Below, in pieces: positions 4,482 through 5,438 of a DNA stretch of 5,438 nt. Made by a program: the position numbers and the translations under genes. Location of the stretch: positions 1 to 5,438 of the forward strand of contig DAOVRE010000131.1 of the NCBI GenBank assembly GCA_030628305.1. Reading direction: 5' to 3'. Below the pieces are notes generated by a model that saw only the letters and a program-made list of their open reading frames with translations, was not told where the DNA came from and made no database searches. Source of the stretch: Candidatus Heimdallarchaeota archaeon. GTDB lineage: Archaea; Asgardarchaeota; Heimdallarchaeia; Heimdallarchaeales; Heimdallarchaeaceae. Every line of letters begins with the position of its first letter. Position 1 is the first letter of the stretch.

Positions 4482-5438
4482 TCACCTTCTACGTTGGTAA
4501 GAACTTTTTCCTCCTTTCTTCTTAGGATAGTATGGCTTCTTACCTTTACCTTGTTTTCTATATTGTGGTTTAATTTGAGGACCTTTGTGTTGTCGAGGTT
4601 GGAATGATCTGTCAATAGGTGGTTTCTTTCCTTCTGGAGCTTCTTTGTATTTCTTTTTAATTTCCTCAACTTTTCTATCTACTTCCAATTTCAGCTGATC
4701 CCCAATAAATTCACCTTGAAAGAAATCAACTCTACCAGCGATTGTTAGCCGTCCTGCAATAGCTCTAGAGATATTTCCCCTCTGCCACCATGGACAACCA
4801 TGAAGTTCAGGTATCTGATAGATAATACCATGTTTTGGTGGTTTAGCACCAGTTTTTAGAGCTCTAAACAGCGCTTTTTCTGCTCCTAACAGTTGAATTG
4901 TTGATGCAGGTTTCATTGCTAATTCTCGAAGACCACCTGCAAGTGCTATTAATCTAGCAGCTATTGGCGCACCTACTATTGCTTTCATATTAGGTGCAAT
5001 TCGTGAAATTTCTCGACCTATCCAAGCTTCTAGTTTATCTCGTTCTTCATATAAATCGATCATACGAAGAGATAAATCTTGAAGAGGGTGCAAGTCATTT
5101 TCTGTAAAATTTGCTCCCATAGAATTTCTTGCAAGGTTTACAATGCGCTTGCTTTTCTCATTTGAAAAACCAAATGATTTTACATTTTCTTCAGTGAAAT
5201 TGTCTTTTGTACCAATTGTGGTTATTATTTTACATAAAGTAAGATGATTTTGAACTTCTCTCATTATTTCAGGAAAATGAACTCCATACCATTCACTAAT
5301 TCTGGCAGAAAATAGATTGGTGGTCTTATCAATATCATCCATTGAAAGAATAGCGTGAACAACGTTTTTATCCACTCTCTGAGAACTGTGCGCTACACGT
5401 TTTTTAGAAAGACTAATACCTACCTCTCTTACCAATTC
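4482..5438 (-). CDS. nop5: Nop5 (Nop56/58 homologue), C/D-box RNP scaffold; N-terminus outside the window
   Basis: This scaffold protein of the archaeal C/D-box sRNP binds L7Ae-loaded guide RNA and recruits fibrillarin. The frame runs off the window edge: the codon before TTG 5435 is GAA, with no stop, so the fibrillarin-binding N-terminal domain is missing here. The 318 visible codons include the coiled-coil region opening with ILSMDDIDKTTNLFSARISEWYG-like sequence (about 29-51), EERDKLEAWIGREI (130-143), and the Nop domain core APNMKAIVGAPIAARLI (147-163), GAEKALFRALKTG (184-196), PPKHGIIYQ (199-207) and CPWWQRGNISRAIAGRL (214-230), numbered from 5435. The last 54 residues (4485-4646) form a low-complexity Lys/Arg/Pro/Gln/Gly tail (KKPYYPKKKGGK), probably disordered and RNA-binding. 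The stop codon lies within the fibrillarin ribosome-binding site. The real start is upstream of this window. Confidence 0.96.
   Translation of the reverse strand, partial: ELVREVGISLSKKRVAHSSQRVDKNVVHAILSMDDIDKTTNLFSARISEWYGVHFPEIMREVQNHLTLCKIITTIGTKDNFTEENVKSFGFSNEKSKRIVNLARNSMGANFTENDLHPLQDLSLRMIDLYEERDKLEAWIGREISRIAPNMKAIVGAPIAARLIALAGGLRELAMKPASTIQLLGAEKALFRALKTGAKPPKHGIIYQIPELHGCPWWQRGNISRAIAGRLTIAGRVDFFQGEFIGDQLKLEVDRKVEEIKKKYKEAPEGKKPPIDRSFQPRQHKGPQIKPQYRKQGKGKKPYYPKKKGGKSSYQRRR
4483..4489 (-). promoter_or_regulatory. Shine-Dalgarno site of fibrillarin overlapping the nop5 stop
   Basis: AGGTGAT on the - strand is a strong match to the archaeal anti-Shine-Dalgarno tail and contains the TGA stop of nop5 (4484-4482). 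A ribosome finishing nop5 is thus positioned over the fibrillarin start four bases further on, which fits coupled production of the two partner proteins. Confidence 0.7.

Noticed and set aside
4103..4669. Open frames overlapping fibrillarin and the Nop5 tail (4103-4372 + and 4388-4669 -)
   Set aside because: The first is antisense to the SAM-binding core. The second reads the Nop5 tail in another frame and gives Lys/Asn-rich sequence without any known pattern.
1..5438. CRISPR arrays, insertion sequences, tRNA genes, C/D-box guide RNAs
   Set aside because: I found no regularly spaced repeats, transposase-like frames, cloverleaf-like sequence or convincing paired C and D boxes in the intergenic gaps.

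Overview
The window comes from an AT-rich archaeal genome. The evidence is gene content: an S30e ribosomal protein (found in archaea and eukaryotes, not bacteria), a stand-alone Elp3, an archaeal-type COG1395-like HTH protein, and the archaeal arrangement of one Nop5 gene directly upstream of fibrillarin. Shine-Dalgarno-like AGGTG/AGGTGAT motifs and TATA-like boxes fit this. S30e together with low GC would suit a TACK or Asgard lineage, but this cannot be decided from the sequence alone.

Layout. Positions 1 to about 178 (+) hold the 3' half of a structured RNA, most likely RNase P RNA, whose 5' half lies outside the window. It is clearly more GC-rich than its surroundings and is followed by a T-rich stretch. 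Positions 369-772 (-) hold an unrecognised short gene or two-ORF unit: a 26-codon frame overlaps a 108/109-codon frame by GTGA, so it may be a coupled pair or one frameshifted gene. A short divergent promoter region (about 773-864) separates it from the + strand block: S30e (865-1047), elp3 (1078-2673) and, after a 72-base gap with its own TATA-like box, a COG1395-type HTH protein (2746-3756). A 30-base convergent gap follows. The - strand then carries nop5 (entering from the right edge, truncated) and fibrillarin, 5 bases apart, with the fibrillarin ribosome-binding site overlapping the nop5 stop codon.

The recognisable genes share an RNA/translation theme. RNase P matures tRNA 5' ends, Elp3 modifies the tRNA wobble uridine, S30e belongs to the small ribosomal subunit, and Nop5 with fibrillarin forms the core of the C/D-box RNP that 2'-O-methylates rRNA and tRNA. 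I see no mobile element, CRISPR array, toxin-antitoxin pair or defence system. I did not find a convincing wholly new system. The least explained parts are the 369-772 locus, the divergence of the RNA gene's 3' part, and the degenerate nuclease-like flanks suspected in the HTH protein.
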